Positions 9,541 through 17,943 of a stretch of DNA of 64,000 bases are shown here, piece after piece (the stretch's first letter is position 1; every line of letters begins with the position of its first letter). The position numbers and the translations under genes are program-made. This DNA is from Roseateles_B flavus (GTDB taxonomy: Bacteria > Pseudomonadota > Gammaproteobacteria > Burkholderiales > Burkholderiaceae_C). The notes beneath the pieces were generated by a model that saw only the letters and a program-made list of their open reading frames with translations, searched no databases and was not told the DNA's origin. The stretch lies in contig NZ_JBDPZC010000004.1 of assembly GCF_039872765.1 (NCBI RefSeq), forward strand, positions 248,001-312,000, read 5' to 3'.

Positions 9541-9886
9541 GAAGCAGATCAGACCGCCGCTGGTGCGAGCGTGGAAACACGGCACTGGAGGAAGGTCCGG
9601 ACTGCACAGAGCGGCGTAGCAGCTAGCGGCTGCCCGGCGAAAGCCGAGGATCAGAGCAACAGAGACGAGTCAGGAGGGCCTTCTTCGGGAGGCCTGACTG
9701 GGTGAAACGGGCAATCTCTACGCGCAGCAACACCAAGTAGGCCAGCGATGATGCGGCTCGCAGAGCTGGCGGGTAGGTGGCACCGAGCCGGGCAGTGATG
9801 TCCGGCCCAGAGGAATGGCGGTCACGGGACCGGGCCCGCAAGGGTCAGGTCTTGCACAGAATCCGGCCTATCGATCTGCTTCACCC
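9541..9886 (+). ncRNA. rnpB: RNase P RNA, bacterial type A
   Basis: Catalytic RNA that matures tRNA 5' ends. The 5' strand of helix P1 (GAAGCAGATC, 9541-9550) is complementary to GATCTGCTTC at 9872-9881. Conserved blocks are present in order: GAGGAAGGTCCGGAC (normally GAGGAAAGTCCGGRC), ACAGAGA, GGTGAAACGG, and ACAGAATCCGGCCTATCG at the 3' side. The length is normal for type A. A copy of the dispersed motif (9841-9855) lies just before the 3' conserved block. The 3' end overlaps the stop codon of the opposing oxidoreductase gene. Confidence 0.95.
9841..9855 (+). repeat. Dispersed 14-bp motif, exact copy (plus orientation), within rnpB
   Basis: AGGGTCAGGTCTTGC immediately upstream of the 3' conserved ACAGAATCCGG block of RNase P RNA. 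Confidence 0.7.
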
Positions 9887-10893
9887 ATATTCGAAGGCAA
9901 GGGCGCACCGGGGTGCCCCTGGCCCAGCAGGGCCTCGACGGTCTGCTGCACGGCCAGGGCCTCGGCAAAGCCGGGCAGGGCGTGCGAACGGCCGTCCAGC
10001 AGGGCGCTCCAGTGCTCCAGCAGGTCGGCCTCGGTGAGGTCGGGGCGCAGGTCGCGCTCGCCGAGCTCGCGCCAGTCCTCGTCCTTGCGCAGGCGGATGC
10101 GCCGGAACCAGTTGCTCAGCCAGACCTCGCCGCCGCGGGCGCGCCAGCGCATCTCGTTGACATCAGCCTCCTGGCCCAGCACGGCGGCGTCGATGTCGAT
10201 GGGCACGCCGGCCGCGAACAGCCGGGCGCGCAGGCCGATCTCGGCCGCTTCGGCCTGCACGGGGTACAGCAGCTCGCTGTGCACCACCTCGGCGGCGCCC
10301 AGCACCCGCTGCAGCACGAAGATGAAATGGGACAGCACCTCGCGGCAGAAGCCGCCCTCCGCGCGGCCCGCCAGCCAGGCGCCTGCGTCACGCTGCCAGG
10401 GGCGGGGCCAGCTGGCGAAGCGCAGGGTCAGCTGCACCGACTCCAGCTCGCCCATGGGATGGCGTGAGGCCGCGCCGAAGCAGGACTGCAGCTGCGCCAG
10501 GCCGCTGCTGGACGCCAGCGAGAAGTTGACGGCCGCCCGGTGCTGGCCCTGGCGCTGGCGCTGCAGGGTGCGGGCCGCGGCCTCGGCATCGACGGCCAGG
10601 GGCTTCTCGCACAGCACTGGCAGCCCGTGCTCGAAGGCCCGCTCGGCCCAGTGCAGGTGCGAGGCCGGCGGGCTGGCGATGTAGACGCCGCGCAGCCCGG
10701 CATGGCCCAGCAGGTGCTCGGGCTCATCGGGAATCAGCAGCTGCGGATGCCGGCCGCGCAGGGCCGCCCGCGCCTGCGGGTCCGGGTCCCAGGCGCACAG
10801 GGGATGGAAGCGGGGATGGCTGTGGAGCCGGTCCAGCATTCGCTGGCCCATGACTCCCAGTCCGATGAGGCCAATGGCGTAGGGTTCGGGCAT
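9868..10893 (-). CDS. Gfo/Idh/MocA-family oxidoreductase
   Basis: 341 residues. The N-terminal Rossmann fold has the nucleotide loop GLIGLGVMGQ (about residues 8-17). It is followed by VYIASPPASH and the family signature CEKPLAV near residue 95, where the lysine takes part in catalysis. The C-terminal half is the usual dimerisation/substrate domain and ends with a long tail. The substrate is probably a sugar or inositol-like compound but cannot be told from sequence. The stop codon lies inside the 3' helix of rnpB on the other strand, a 19-base convergent overlap. It is divergent from the MFS gene across about 140 bases. Confidence 0.88.
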   Translation of the reverse strand: MPEPYAIGLIGLGVMGQRMLDRLHSHPRFHPLCAWDPDPQARAALRGRHPQLLIPDEPEHLLGHAGLRGVYIASPPASHLHWAERAFEHGLPVLCEKPLAVDAEAAARTLQRQRQGQHRAAVNFSLASSSGLAQLQSCFGAASRHPMGELESVQLTLRFASWPRPWQRDAGAWLAGRAEGGFCREVLSHFIFVLQRVLGAAEVVHSELLYPVQAEAAEIGLRARLFAAGVPIDIDAAVLGQEADVNEMRWRARGGEVWLSNWFRRIRLRKDEDWRELGERDLRPDLTEADLLEHWSALLDGRSHALPGFAEALAVQQTVEALLGQGHPGAPLPSNMGEADR

Positions 10894-11030
10894 GTTGAGG
10901 ATTCACGCAAGCGCGCCGGAGTTTAGGCCCTGCGCCAGCGCGTTCCGGCGCCGGCCGCTACACTGATTCGCTCCTTTCCTCCTGCCGCCCGGGCCTGGCG
11001 CCCGGGACCGGCGCACAACGCACACTCCCG

Positions 11031-12233
11031 ATGAATCCTGATGCCGGCACCCTCTGGCGCGGTCCGCGCTGGACCTTGGCCGTCCTGCTGGCCTGCCTGG
11101 GCACCGTAGGCCCCTTCTCCATCGACACCTACCTGCCGGCCTTCGCCGGCATCGCGCAGGCGCTGGATGCCACCCCGGTGCAGATGCAGCAGACCCTGTC
11201 CAGCTACCTGCTGGGCTTTGCGCTGATGAACCTGTTTCATGGGGCACTGTCCGACAGCTTCGGCCGCCGTCCGGTGGTCCTGGTGGGCACGGCCATCTTC
11301 GCGCTGGCCTCGCTGGGTTGTGCGCTGTCGGCCAGCATCGGCCAGCTGATCTTCTTCCGCACGGTGCAGGGCATGTCGGCCGGCGCGGGCGTGGTGGTCT
11401 CGCGGGCCATCATCCGCGACATGTTCCCGCCCTCCGAGGCACAGCGGGTGATGTCCCAGGTGACGCTGTTCTTCGGCGTGGCGCCCGCGGTGGCGCCCAT
11501 GGTGGGCGGCTTTCTCTTCGTGCATGCCGACTGGCACGCGATCTTCTGGTTCCTGGTGCTGGTGGGCACGGCCCTGTTCGTGGCCAACTGGCGCCTGCTG
11601 CCCGAGACCCTGCACAAGGACCTGGCCCAGCCCTTCCACCCGCGCGACCTGATGCGCGGCTACTGGCAGCTCTGTGGCAGCCGCAAGTTCCTGCTGCTGA
11701 CCATCGCCAGCGGCGTGCCCTTCAATGGCATGTTCCTCTATGTGCTGGCCGCCCCGGTCTTCCTGGGCGAGCACCTGCACCTGGCGCCCACACAGTTCTT
11801 CCTGTTCTTCCTGTTCAGCATCGGCGGCATCATGGGCGGCGCCTGGTTCAGCGGGCGGCTGGCCGGCAAGATCAAGCCCCGGGCCCAGATTCGCCGTGGC
11901 TTCTTCATCATGCTGGCCATGGCCGTGCTGAACGTGGTGCTGAACCTGGCCCTGCCGCCCAGCGCCTGGTGGGCGCTGCCGGTGATCGGCGTCTTCGCCC
12001 TGGGCTGGGCCCTCATGGTGCCGGTGGTGACGCTGATGGTGCTGGACCAGGTGCCGGAGCGCCGCGGCATGGCCTCCTCGCTGCAGGCTTGCATCAGCAG
12101 CGCGGCCAACGGCCTGGTGGCCGGCGTGCTGGTGCCCCTGGTCATGCATTCCACCCTGGGCCTGGCCCTGGCCTCCGCAGGCATGATGGCCATCGGCCTG
12201 CTGGCCTGGCTGTGGGTCAAGCGCGAGGTCTGA
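11031..12233 (+). CDS. Bcr/CflA-family MFS efflux transporter
   Basis: 400-residue inner-membrane protein with twelve hydrophobic segments. The signature of drug:H+ antiporters of the Bcr/CflA group is seen at the first helix (GPFSIDTYLPAFAGIAQALDA) and in loop 2-3 (GALSDSFGRRPVVLVG, motif A). Segment 5 carries RAIIRDMFPP. Such proteins export drugs such as bicyclomycin or chloramphenicol, or small metabolites; the substrate here is unknown. It is divergent from the oxidoreductase and is followed after 109 bases by the carbonic anhydrase gene. Confidence 0.9.
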   Translation: MNPDAGTLWRGPRWTLAVLLACLGTVGPFSIDTYLPAFAGIAQALDATPVQMQQTLSSYLLGFALMNLFHGALSDSFGRRPVVLVGTAIFALASLGCALSASIGQLIFFRTVQGMSAGAGVVVSRAIIRDMFPPSEAQRVMSQVTLFFGVAPAVAPMVGGFLFVHADWHAIFWFLVLVGTALFVANWRLLPETLHKDLAQPFHPRDLMRGYWQLCGSRKFLLLTIASGVPFNGMFLYVLAAPVFLGEHLHLAPTQFFLFFLFSIGGIMGGAWFSGRLAGKIKPRAQIRRGFFIMLAMAVLNVVLNLALPPSAWWALPVIGVFALGWALMVPVVTLMVLDQVPERRGMASSLQACISSAANGLVAGVLVPLVMHSTLGLALASAGMMAIGLLAWLWVKREV

Positions 12234-12342
12234 GTCGCCGGGGCCGGGCACTCAAGACTGCCGTCATCCGGCCGATGTAGAAGCAGGTGCATGCCGAGCC
12301 GGCCCGTTCACGGGCGCGGCCGCGCATGCTCAGGAGCCTTTC

Positions 12343-13398
12343 ATGCACCACCGATCCCTTGCCGCCCCGTTTCTGCCGTCCCTTCAGCGCCCGACGCTGG
12401 CCTGCCTGAGCTGGCTGATGGTGGCCGCCCTGTGCCTGGCCTGGCCGCGGCCTGCGCAGGCGCGCTCGACGCCCGCGGAGAAGAGCGAGCCCAAGGTTGA
12501 GAAGTCCGACAAGCAGTCATCCGACAAGTCCGCCACCCCAGCCAGGGAAGCCGGCAAGGAGGAGGGTGCTGCCGAGAACCTGGGCGTCCTGCGCCAGCGG
12601 CTGGCGGAGCGCCTGGCGACCAAGGCCGAGCCCGCGCCCCCGACGCCCAAGCCCGAGTCCCGCGGCGATTCCAAGGCCGAGCCCCGCAATGCCAGGCGCG
12701 CCGAGCCCAAGGGCCATGGCGGCGAACTGCACTGGGCCTACGAGGGCGAGGGCGGCCCGGAGCACTGGGGCGAGCTCAAGCCCGAGTACCGGCTCTGTGC
12801 CAGCGGCAAGCGCCAGAGCCCCATCGACATCCGCGACGGCATCCGCGTGGAGCTGGAGAAGATCCAGTTCGACTACCAGCCCAGCGGCTTCGCCGTGCTG
12901 GACAACGGCCACACCATCCAGGTGAACATCGCGCCCGGCAACAGCCTGCAGGTGATGGGTCGCCGCTACGAGCTGCTGCAGTTCCACTTCCACCGGCCCA
13001 GCGAGGAACGCATCAACGGTCGCCAGTTCGACATGGTGGCCCACCTCGTGCACAAGGACGCGGACGGCCGCCTGGCCGTGGTCGCCGTGCTGCTGGAGCG
13101 GGGGCGTGATCAGCCCCTGGTGCAGACCGTCTGGAACAACCTGCCGCTGGAGAAGGGCGAGCCCCTGCCCGCGCCGGGCCAGATGGACCTCAACCAGCTG
13201 CTGCCCGAGGACCGCGCCTACTACACCTACATGGGCTCGCTCACCACGCCGCCCTGCTCGGAGGGCGTGCTGTGGATGGTGATGCGCCAGCCGGTGCAGC
13301 TGTCCGCGAACCAGCTCAACATCTTCGGCCGGCTCTACCCCATGAACGCCCGGCCGGTGCAGCCGGGTTCGGGGCGGCTGATTAAAGAGTCGCAGTGA
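12343..13398 (+). CDS. Periplasmic alpha-class carbonic anhydrase with charged N-terminal extension
   Basis: Hydrates CO2 to bicarbonate outside the cytoplasm. The 351-residue protein has a signal peptide (cleavage after about residue 40, RPAQA) and a low-complexity Lys/Glu/Ala/Pro segment to about residue 125. The alpha-CA domain follows: HWAYEGEGGPEHWGEL, QSPIDI, zinc ligands His215 and His217 (QFHFH) and His234 (MVAHLVH), and YMGSLTTPPCSEGV. The two cysteines (C in YRLCASG and in TPPCSEG) can form the usual disulfide. The extension is longer than in typical bacterial alpha-CAs and may tether the enzyme or span peptidoglycan. Confidence 0.95.
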   Translation: MHHRSLAAPFLPSLQRPTLACLSWLMVAALCLAWPRPAQARSTPAEKSEPKVEKSDKQSSDKSATPAREAGKEEGAAENLGVLRQRLAERLATKAEPAPPTPKPESRGDSKAEPRNARRAEPKGHGGELHWAYEGEGGPEHWGELKPEYRLCASGKRQSPIDIRDGIRVELEKIQFDYQPSGFAVLDNGHTIQVNIAPGNSLQVMGRRYELLQFHFHRPSEERINGRQFDMVAHLVHKDADGRLAVVAVLLERGRDQPLVQTVWNNLPLEKGEPLPAPGQMDLNQLLPEDRAYYTYMGSLTTPPCSEGVLWMVMRQPVQLSANQLNIFGRLYPMNARPVQPGSGRLIKESQ

Positions 13399-13407
13399 GG
13401 ACCGCGC

Positions 13408-14127
13408 TCACTGCGCGTAGCCGAAGCGGGCGTGGATGCCCTTGATCACGCCCTTCTGATGCAGGGTCTGCAGCTGGCTGTTCAGCAGCCTGACGGTCTC
13501 TTCCGGCAGCTGCTTGTGGCAGGCCAGGTACATCTCGGTGCGGTTGAAGTTCAGCACCGGCTCGATATTGCCGATGCCCTGCTGCCTGAGCCGGTACAGG
13601 CCGATCAGGCGCCCCGTGGCCCAGTAGTCGATGCGGCCGGCCAGCAGCTTGCGCGGGTTGGCGTCATCGCTGGGCGCGGCCTCGACCGTGTAGCCGCGGG
13701 TCTGCAGATAGCTGACGATGGCATCGCCCTGGTAGCTGCCGATGCGCATGTTCTGCACCTCCTCCAGATGGCCGGGCCGGCTCGCGCCGCTGCGCGCGAA
13801 GAGGGTCCAGTCATTGGTCACCAGCGGGCCGATCCAGCGGTACAGCTCCTCGCGTTCCGGGGTGCGTGACATCGAGAACACGCAGGTGTTGACCTGGGTC
13901 CTGGCCATGGCGATGGCGCGCGCCCAGGGGTAGACGGCGATCTCGTACTCGATGCCGGCACCCTCCAGCAGGGCGCGGACGATGTCGGTGGCGACGCCGG
14001 TGACGCGGCCCTGGCCGTCGCTCATGTTGTAGGGCGGGTACTCCTCGGTGGTGAGGATCAGGCGCTGCTGGGCCTGCGCCGTGGCGCCCCAGCAAAGCAG
14101 CCAGAGGCAGAGCAGCCAGCACTTCAT
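13408..14127 (-). CDS. Periplasmic solute-binding protein, family 3 (amino-acid type)
   Basis: 239 residues with a cleaved signal peptide (MKCWLLCLWLLCWGATAQAQ). The body resembles small SBP_bac_3 proteins: EEYPPYNMSDGQGRVTGVATDIVRAL and WARAIAMARTQVNTCVFSMSRTPERE. No permease or ATPase gene is nearby. It lies 60 bases downstream of the hybrid sensor kinase on the same strand, so it may present a ligand to that kinase rather than feed a transporter. That role is inferred from context. Confidence 0.85.
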   Translation of the reverse strand: MKCWLLCLWLLCWGATAQAQQRLILTTEEYPPYNMSDGQGRVTGVATDIVRALLEGAGIEYEIAVYPWARAIAMARTQVNTCVFSMSRTPEREELYRWIGPLVTNDWTLFARSGASRPGHLEEVQNMRIGSYQGDAIVSYLQTRGYTVEAAPSDDANPRKLLAGRIDYWATGRLIGLYRLRQQGIGNIEPVLNFNRTEMYLACHKQLPEETVRLLNSQLQTLHQKGVIKGIHARFGYAQ

Positions 14128-14187
14128 CGGGCCCTCCCGTGGGCCGCGCCGGGCAGCCCTGCGAAACGACTGTAGCGCCGGCCGCGC

Positions 14188-16482
14188 TCAGTGGCCAGTG
14201 CCGGCGTGCAGCCAGCGGCGCAGGGTCAGGAAGAGCTGCTCGGCCACCACCGGCTTGGCCACGTGGTCGTTCATGCCGGCATCCAGGCAGCGCTGGCGTT
14301 CCTCGGCAAAGGCATTGGCCGTCATGGCGAGGATGGGCAGCTGGCGGCCCTTCTCGGTGGCACGGATGGCGCGGGTGGCGTCCAGGCCGTCCATGGCGGG
14401 CATCTGCACGTCCATCAGCACCAGGCCGTAGTCGCCCTGCTGCACCATCTCGCAGGCCTCGACGCCGTCATTGGCCACGTCCACCTCCAGCCCTGCGCTC
14501 TGCAGCAGGGCCACGGCCACTTCCTGGTTGACGACATTGTCCTCGGCCAGCAGCACGCGCCGGCCCTGGAAGGGCGTCAGCAGCTCGCGCGCGGCCTGGC
14601 CTCGCTGCAGGCCGGCCGCGGCCAGGGGCTGGTCGGACAGGGGCAGCTCCAGCTCCAGCCAGAACAGGCTGCCTTCGCCGGGGGCGCTCTGCACGCCCAC
14701 CTCGCCGCCCATCAGCCGCGCCAGGCGGCGCGAGATGGCCAGGCCCAGGCCCGTGCCGCCATAGCGCCGGGTGGTGGAGCTGTCAGCCTGCTCGAAGTCC
14801 TGGAACAGCCGTGCCTGGGCTTCCTCGCTGATGCCGATGCCGCTGTCCCGCACCTCGAAGCGCAGGTGCAGCTGCTGCGGCGTCTCGCTCAGCACATGGG
14901 CGCTGAGGCGCACAAAGCCCTGGTCGGTGAACTTGATGGCATTGCCGGCGAAGTTGATCAGGATCTCGGTGATGCGCTGGGCGTCGCCCATCAGCACGCG
15001 GTTCTGCAGCTCGTCCGGCACGTCCTGCTGCACCTGCAGCTGCTTCTCCGCGGCCCGCTGCGCCATCATGCTGGCGATGTTGTCCAGCAGCTGGTTGACC
15101 GAGAAGATGCCGGACTCCAGGTGCAGCTTGCCGGCCTCGATCTTGGAGATGTCCAGCACGTTGTTGATCACGCTGAGCAGGTGCTCGGCGGCGTCCGCCA
15201 CCTTCTTGAGCCGGTCCTGCTGGGCGGGCTCCGTGCTGTCGCGGCGGGCGAGGTAGGTCAGGCCGATGATGGCGTTCATCGGCGTGCGGATCTCGTGGCT
15301 CATGTTCGCCAGGAAGGCGCTCTTGGCCAGGTTGGCGGCTTCCGCGGCCTGGGTGGCGGTGGCCAGGGCCTGCGTGCGGGCCTCGACCAGCTCCTCCAGG
15401 TGATGGCGGTAGCGGTCCAGCTCCAGGGCGTCGCGGCGCTGGCGGGAGATGTCGGTCAGGAAGCCGTGCCACAGCACCGAGCCGCCATCCTCCAGCTGGG
15501 CGATGGCGTTGCCGTACAGCCAGCGCTCGCTGCCGTCGGCGTTGTCGGTGCGGAACTCCTGCTGCCAGGGGCTCAGGTGGCGGGCCGAGGAGGCCAGGGC
15601 CTCGCGCACGGCCTCCCGGTCCTCGGGATGGATGCGCTCGAACAGCGCCTCGGCCTCGCTCAGCAGCAGCTGGGCGGGCACGCGGAAGTAGTCCTTCACC
15701 GCCTCGCTGACGTAGGCGAAGCTGAAGCGGCCCTCGGGGCTGCGGCGCAGCTGATAGACCACGCCGGGCACCGTCTCGGCCATGCCGCGCAGGCGCTCGA
15801 TCAGCTGGCGCTGCGCGTCGAACTGGTGCTGCAGGGCATCGCGCATGTCCTGCAGATGCTTGCCCAGGCGGCCGATCTCGTCATTGCGCCCGCCCTCCAG
15901 CTCCGTGCTGAAGCGGCCCTGGGCCATGTCGTTGGCAAAGCGGCCCAGAGAGCGCAGCGGCCGCATCACGCGGGAGTTCAGGGCCAGCAGCACCAGGGCG
16001 ACCGAGATCAGCAGCTGCCCGCCCACCGTGGCGGCATAGAGCCAGCGCTGGCGGCTGAGGGCGGCGGCGGCCAGGTGGTCGTCGATCTCGATCTGCAGAT
16101 GGCCGATGCGGGTGCTGCCGCGGAAGATGTCGCGCTCGCCCTTGATCAGCTGGCCCAGCTGGCGCTCGGGGTGGCGCATCTCGATGAAGGGCAGGCCCTG
16201 GGAGGCGTCGCTGACGGCCACGCGGACGACGTCCGGGGACTTCATGATGGCCGCGGCCACCTCGCGGGCGGCCACCTGGTCCAGGTTCCACAGCAGCTCG
16301 GGCAGGCTGCTGGCCAGCACGTCCAGCTTGGTCTGCAGGTCGCGCTCCAGGTTCTGCTGGGCCACCTGGGGTTCGCGCAGACCGATCAGCAGGCCGCCAA
16401 CGCTCAGCGCCGGCAGCAGGAGGCCGGTGCTGACCCCAATGGCAAGGGCCACGAAGAGCGAACTGGTGCGCTTGCGACTCAA
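14188..16482 (-). CDS. Hybrid sensor histidine kinase / response regulator
   Basis: 764 residues. Two membrane helices (about 10-33 and 147-168) enclose a periplasmic sensor segment. A HAMP domain follows (SRVMRPLRSLGRFANDMAQG), then a PAS domain (about 235-345), a coiled coil, and a HisKA domain with the phosphorylated His near residue 396 (MSHEIRTPMN). The HATPase domain has NAIKF, DSGIGI and GGTGLGL. The C-terminal receiver domain has its phospho-acceptor Asp near residue 691 (LMDVQMPAMDG). There is no output domain, so the signal must pass to another protein. It is upstream of and probably cotranscribed with the binding protein at 13408. Confidence 0.93.
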   Translation of the reverse strand: MSRKRTSSLFVALAIGVSTGLLLPALSVGGLLIGLREPQVAQQNLERDLQTKLDVLASSLPELLWNLDQVAAREVAAAIMKSPDVVRVAVSDASQGLPFIEMRHPERQLGQLIKGERDIFRGSTRIGHLQIEIDDHLAAAALSRQRWLYAATVGGQLLISVALVLLALNSRVMRPLRSLGRFANDMAQGRFSTELEGGRNDEIGRLGKHLQDMRDALQHQFDAQRQLIERLRGMAETVPGVVYQLRRSPEGRFSFAYVSEAVKDYFRVPAQLLLSEAEALFERIHPEDREAVREALASSARHLSPWQQEFRTDNADGSERWLYGNAIAQLEDGGSVLWHGFLTDISRQRRDALELDRYRHHLEELVEARTQALATATQAAEAANLAKSAFLANMSHEIRTPMNAIIGLTYLARRDSTEPAQQDRLKKVADAAEHLLSVINNVLDISKIEAGKLHLESGIFSVNQLLDNIASMMAQRAAEKQLQVQQDVPDELQNRVLMGDAQRITEILINFAGNAIKFTDQGFVRLSAHVLSETPQQLHLRFEVRDSGIGISEEAQARLFQDFEQADSSTTRRYGGTGLGLAISRRLARLMGGEVGVQSAPGEGSLFWLELELPLSDQPLAAAGLQRGQAARELLTPFQGRRVLLAEDNVVNQEVAVALLQSAGLEVDVANDGVEACEMVQQGDYGLVLMDVQMPAMDGLDATRAIRATEKGRQLPILAMTANAFAEERQRCLDAGMNDHVAKPVVAEQLFLTLRRWLHAGTGH

Positions 16483-16685
16483 ACAAAGACTCCAGGACCG
16501 TCAGGGGTCCGGCGCAGGGCGCGCCGGAGGGCTGCCGCCGCCTCTGCAAGGCTGGGGCCAGCCACCTGCGCGGATTGTGCACGGCTTCGCGGAGGCGCTG
16601 GCTGATCCAGAGGGGCGTGCTGTCTTGTTTGTGTCAAATCCGGCGTGGCAAAAGTCGCGCCGGGCCGGGTTTGGCGAGGCCGGTC

Positions 16686-17702
16686 TCAGTGGACGCGGTC
16701 CAGGGCCCGGGCGGCCCCCAGCAGAGCGGGCGAGGTGGGGCTGTCGATCACGAAGCAGGGAATGGGCGTGAGCAGGGGCTGCAGGCGGCCCTTGCCTTCG
16801 AAGCGTTCCCGGAAGCGCGAGGCGCGCAGCTCGGGCAGCATGCGTGGCGCGATCCCCCCGCCGATATAGACCCCGCCGGTGGCCCCCAGGGTCAGGGCCA
16901 GATTGCCGGCGGTGCTGCCCAGGAAGCGGCAGAACAGATCCACGGCCCGCTGGCACACCGGATCGCCCGCGCGGGCGCGCGGCAGCACCTGCTCCGGCTG
17001 CAGCTGCGGGTCGGCGGCGAGGTCCAGCAGCTGCGCGCTGGCCCGGTAGAGGTTGAGCAGCCCCGGGCCGGACAGCGCCCGCTCGGCCGAGACATGACCG
17101 AAGCTGGCGCGCAGCAGGGCCAGCACGGCGGACTCCTCGTCGTCCATGGCGCTGAGGGTGGCGTGGCCGCCCTCACCGGCCAGGGGCACGGGGCCCTGGG
17201 CCGAGGGCAGCAGCCCGGACACCCCCAGCCCCGTGCCGGCCCCCAGCAGGGCCAGCGGCGCCCGCGGCTGTGCCAGGCACTCGGCAGAGGGGCGCACGCC
17301 ACCCAGGTCCTGCAGGGCAGCGCCCTCCAGGCTGGGCAGGGACAGGGCCAGCGCCGTGAAGTCGTTGATGACCTCCAGGCGCTGCAGGGCCAGCTGCTGG
17401 CGCAGGGCCTGGATGGAGAAGGCCCAGTGGTGGTTGGTCATGCGCACCTCGTCGCCCGTCACCGGGTTGGCGATGCCCAGCGCGCAGGCGGCCGGGCGGG
17501 AGGGGGCCTGGTCGTGCAGGTAGTGCCGGATGGCGTCGCCCAGGGTGGGATGCTCGGCGCAGCGGTAGGTCTGGACATGGCTCAGGGGCGCACCCGGCCG
17601 GTCCATCCAGGCGAAGCGCGCATGGGTGCCGCCGATGTCGCCCAGCAGGCGCGGAAAGGGGGCCTGGGTCGCGGGGGCCTGCAGCGGATGGGCCTGGCTC
17701 AT
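16686..17702 (-). CDS. glk: Glucokinase
   Basis: Phosphorylates glucose with ATP in the cytoplasm; the last step for glucose released by the neighbouring beta-glucosidase. The 338-residue product has the Glk features LLGDIGGTHARFAW (phosphate loop 1), the NDFTALA segment with the catalytic Asp, LGAGTGLGVSGL, and GEGGHATL. The ATG at 17702 is preceded by AGGAG at a good distance; a longer frame starts at 17804 but crosses the operator. It is divergent from the GH16 gene, and the shared control region contains two copies of a LacI-type palindrome. Confidence 0.95.
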   Translation of the reverse strand: MSQAHPLQAPATQAPFPRLLGDIGGTHARFAWMDRPGAPLSHVQTYRCAEHPTLGDAIRHYLHDQAPSRPAACALGIANPVTGDEVRMTNHHWAFSIQALRQQLALQRLEVINDFTALALSLPSLEGAALQDLGGVRPSAECLAQPRAPLALLGAGTGLGVSGLLPSAQGPVPLAGEGGHATLSAMDDEESAVLALLRASFGHVSAERALSGPGLLNLYRASAQLLDLAADPQLQPEQVLPRARAGDPVCQRAVDLFCRFLGSTAGNLALTLGATGGVYIGGGIAPRMLPELRASRFRERFEGKGRLQPLLTPIPCFVIDSPTSPALLGAARALDRVH

Positions 17703-17747
17703 GGGGGTCTCCTGGTGCGGTTCGGGGTGGGATGTCCGGATTGTGCG

Positions 17748-17761
17748 TGAAACCGCTTTCA
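17748..17761. promoter_or_regulatory. LacI-family operator, site 1 of glk/GH16 region
   Basis: TGAAACCGCTTTCA is a near-perfect palindrome with a central CG, the form bound by LacI/PurR-type repressors. It lies 46 bases before the glk start codon. Confidence 0.8.
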
Positions 17762-17834
17762 AACCACAAGGGGGAGAGGCGGGAGAGCGGGTCGGTGTTT
17801 CCACTCAACGCCATTCGGCTCGTGATCGAGATAA

Positions 17835-17848
17835 TGAAACCGCTTTCA
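17835..17848. promoter_or_regulatory. LacI-family operator, site 2 of glk/GH16 region
   Basis: A second TGAAACCGCTTTCA, identical to site 1 and 87 bases away, 96 bases before the GH16 start. Paired sites may allow looping. Confidence 0.8.
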
Positions 17849-17943
17849 CATCAACTCACCGGCCCGATGCCTACCGGTCGCCGCGCAGGGCCCGCCCGTG
17901 CTCTGCCGCGCCGGGGCGCCTCGCGACCGGCTGGAGACTGCCC

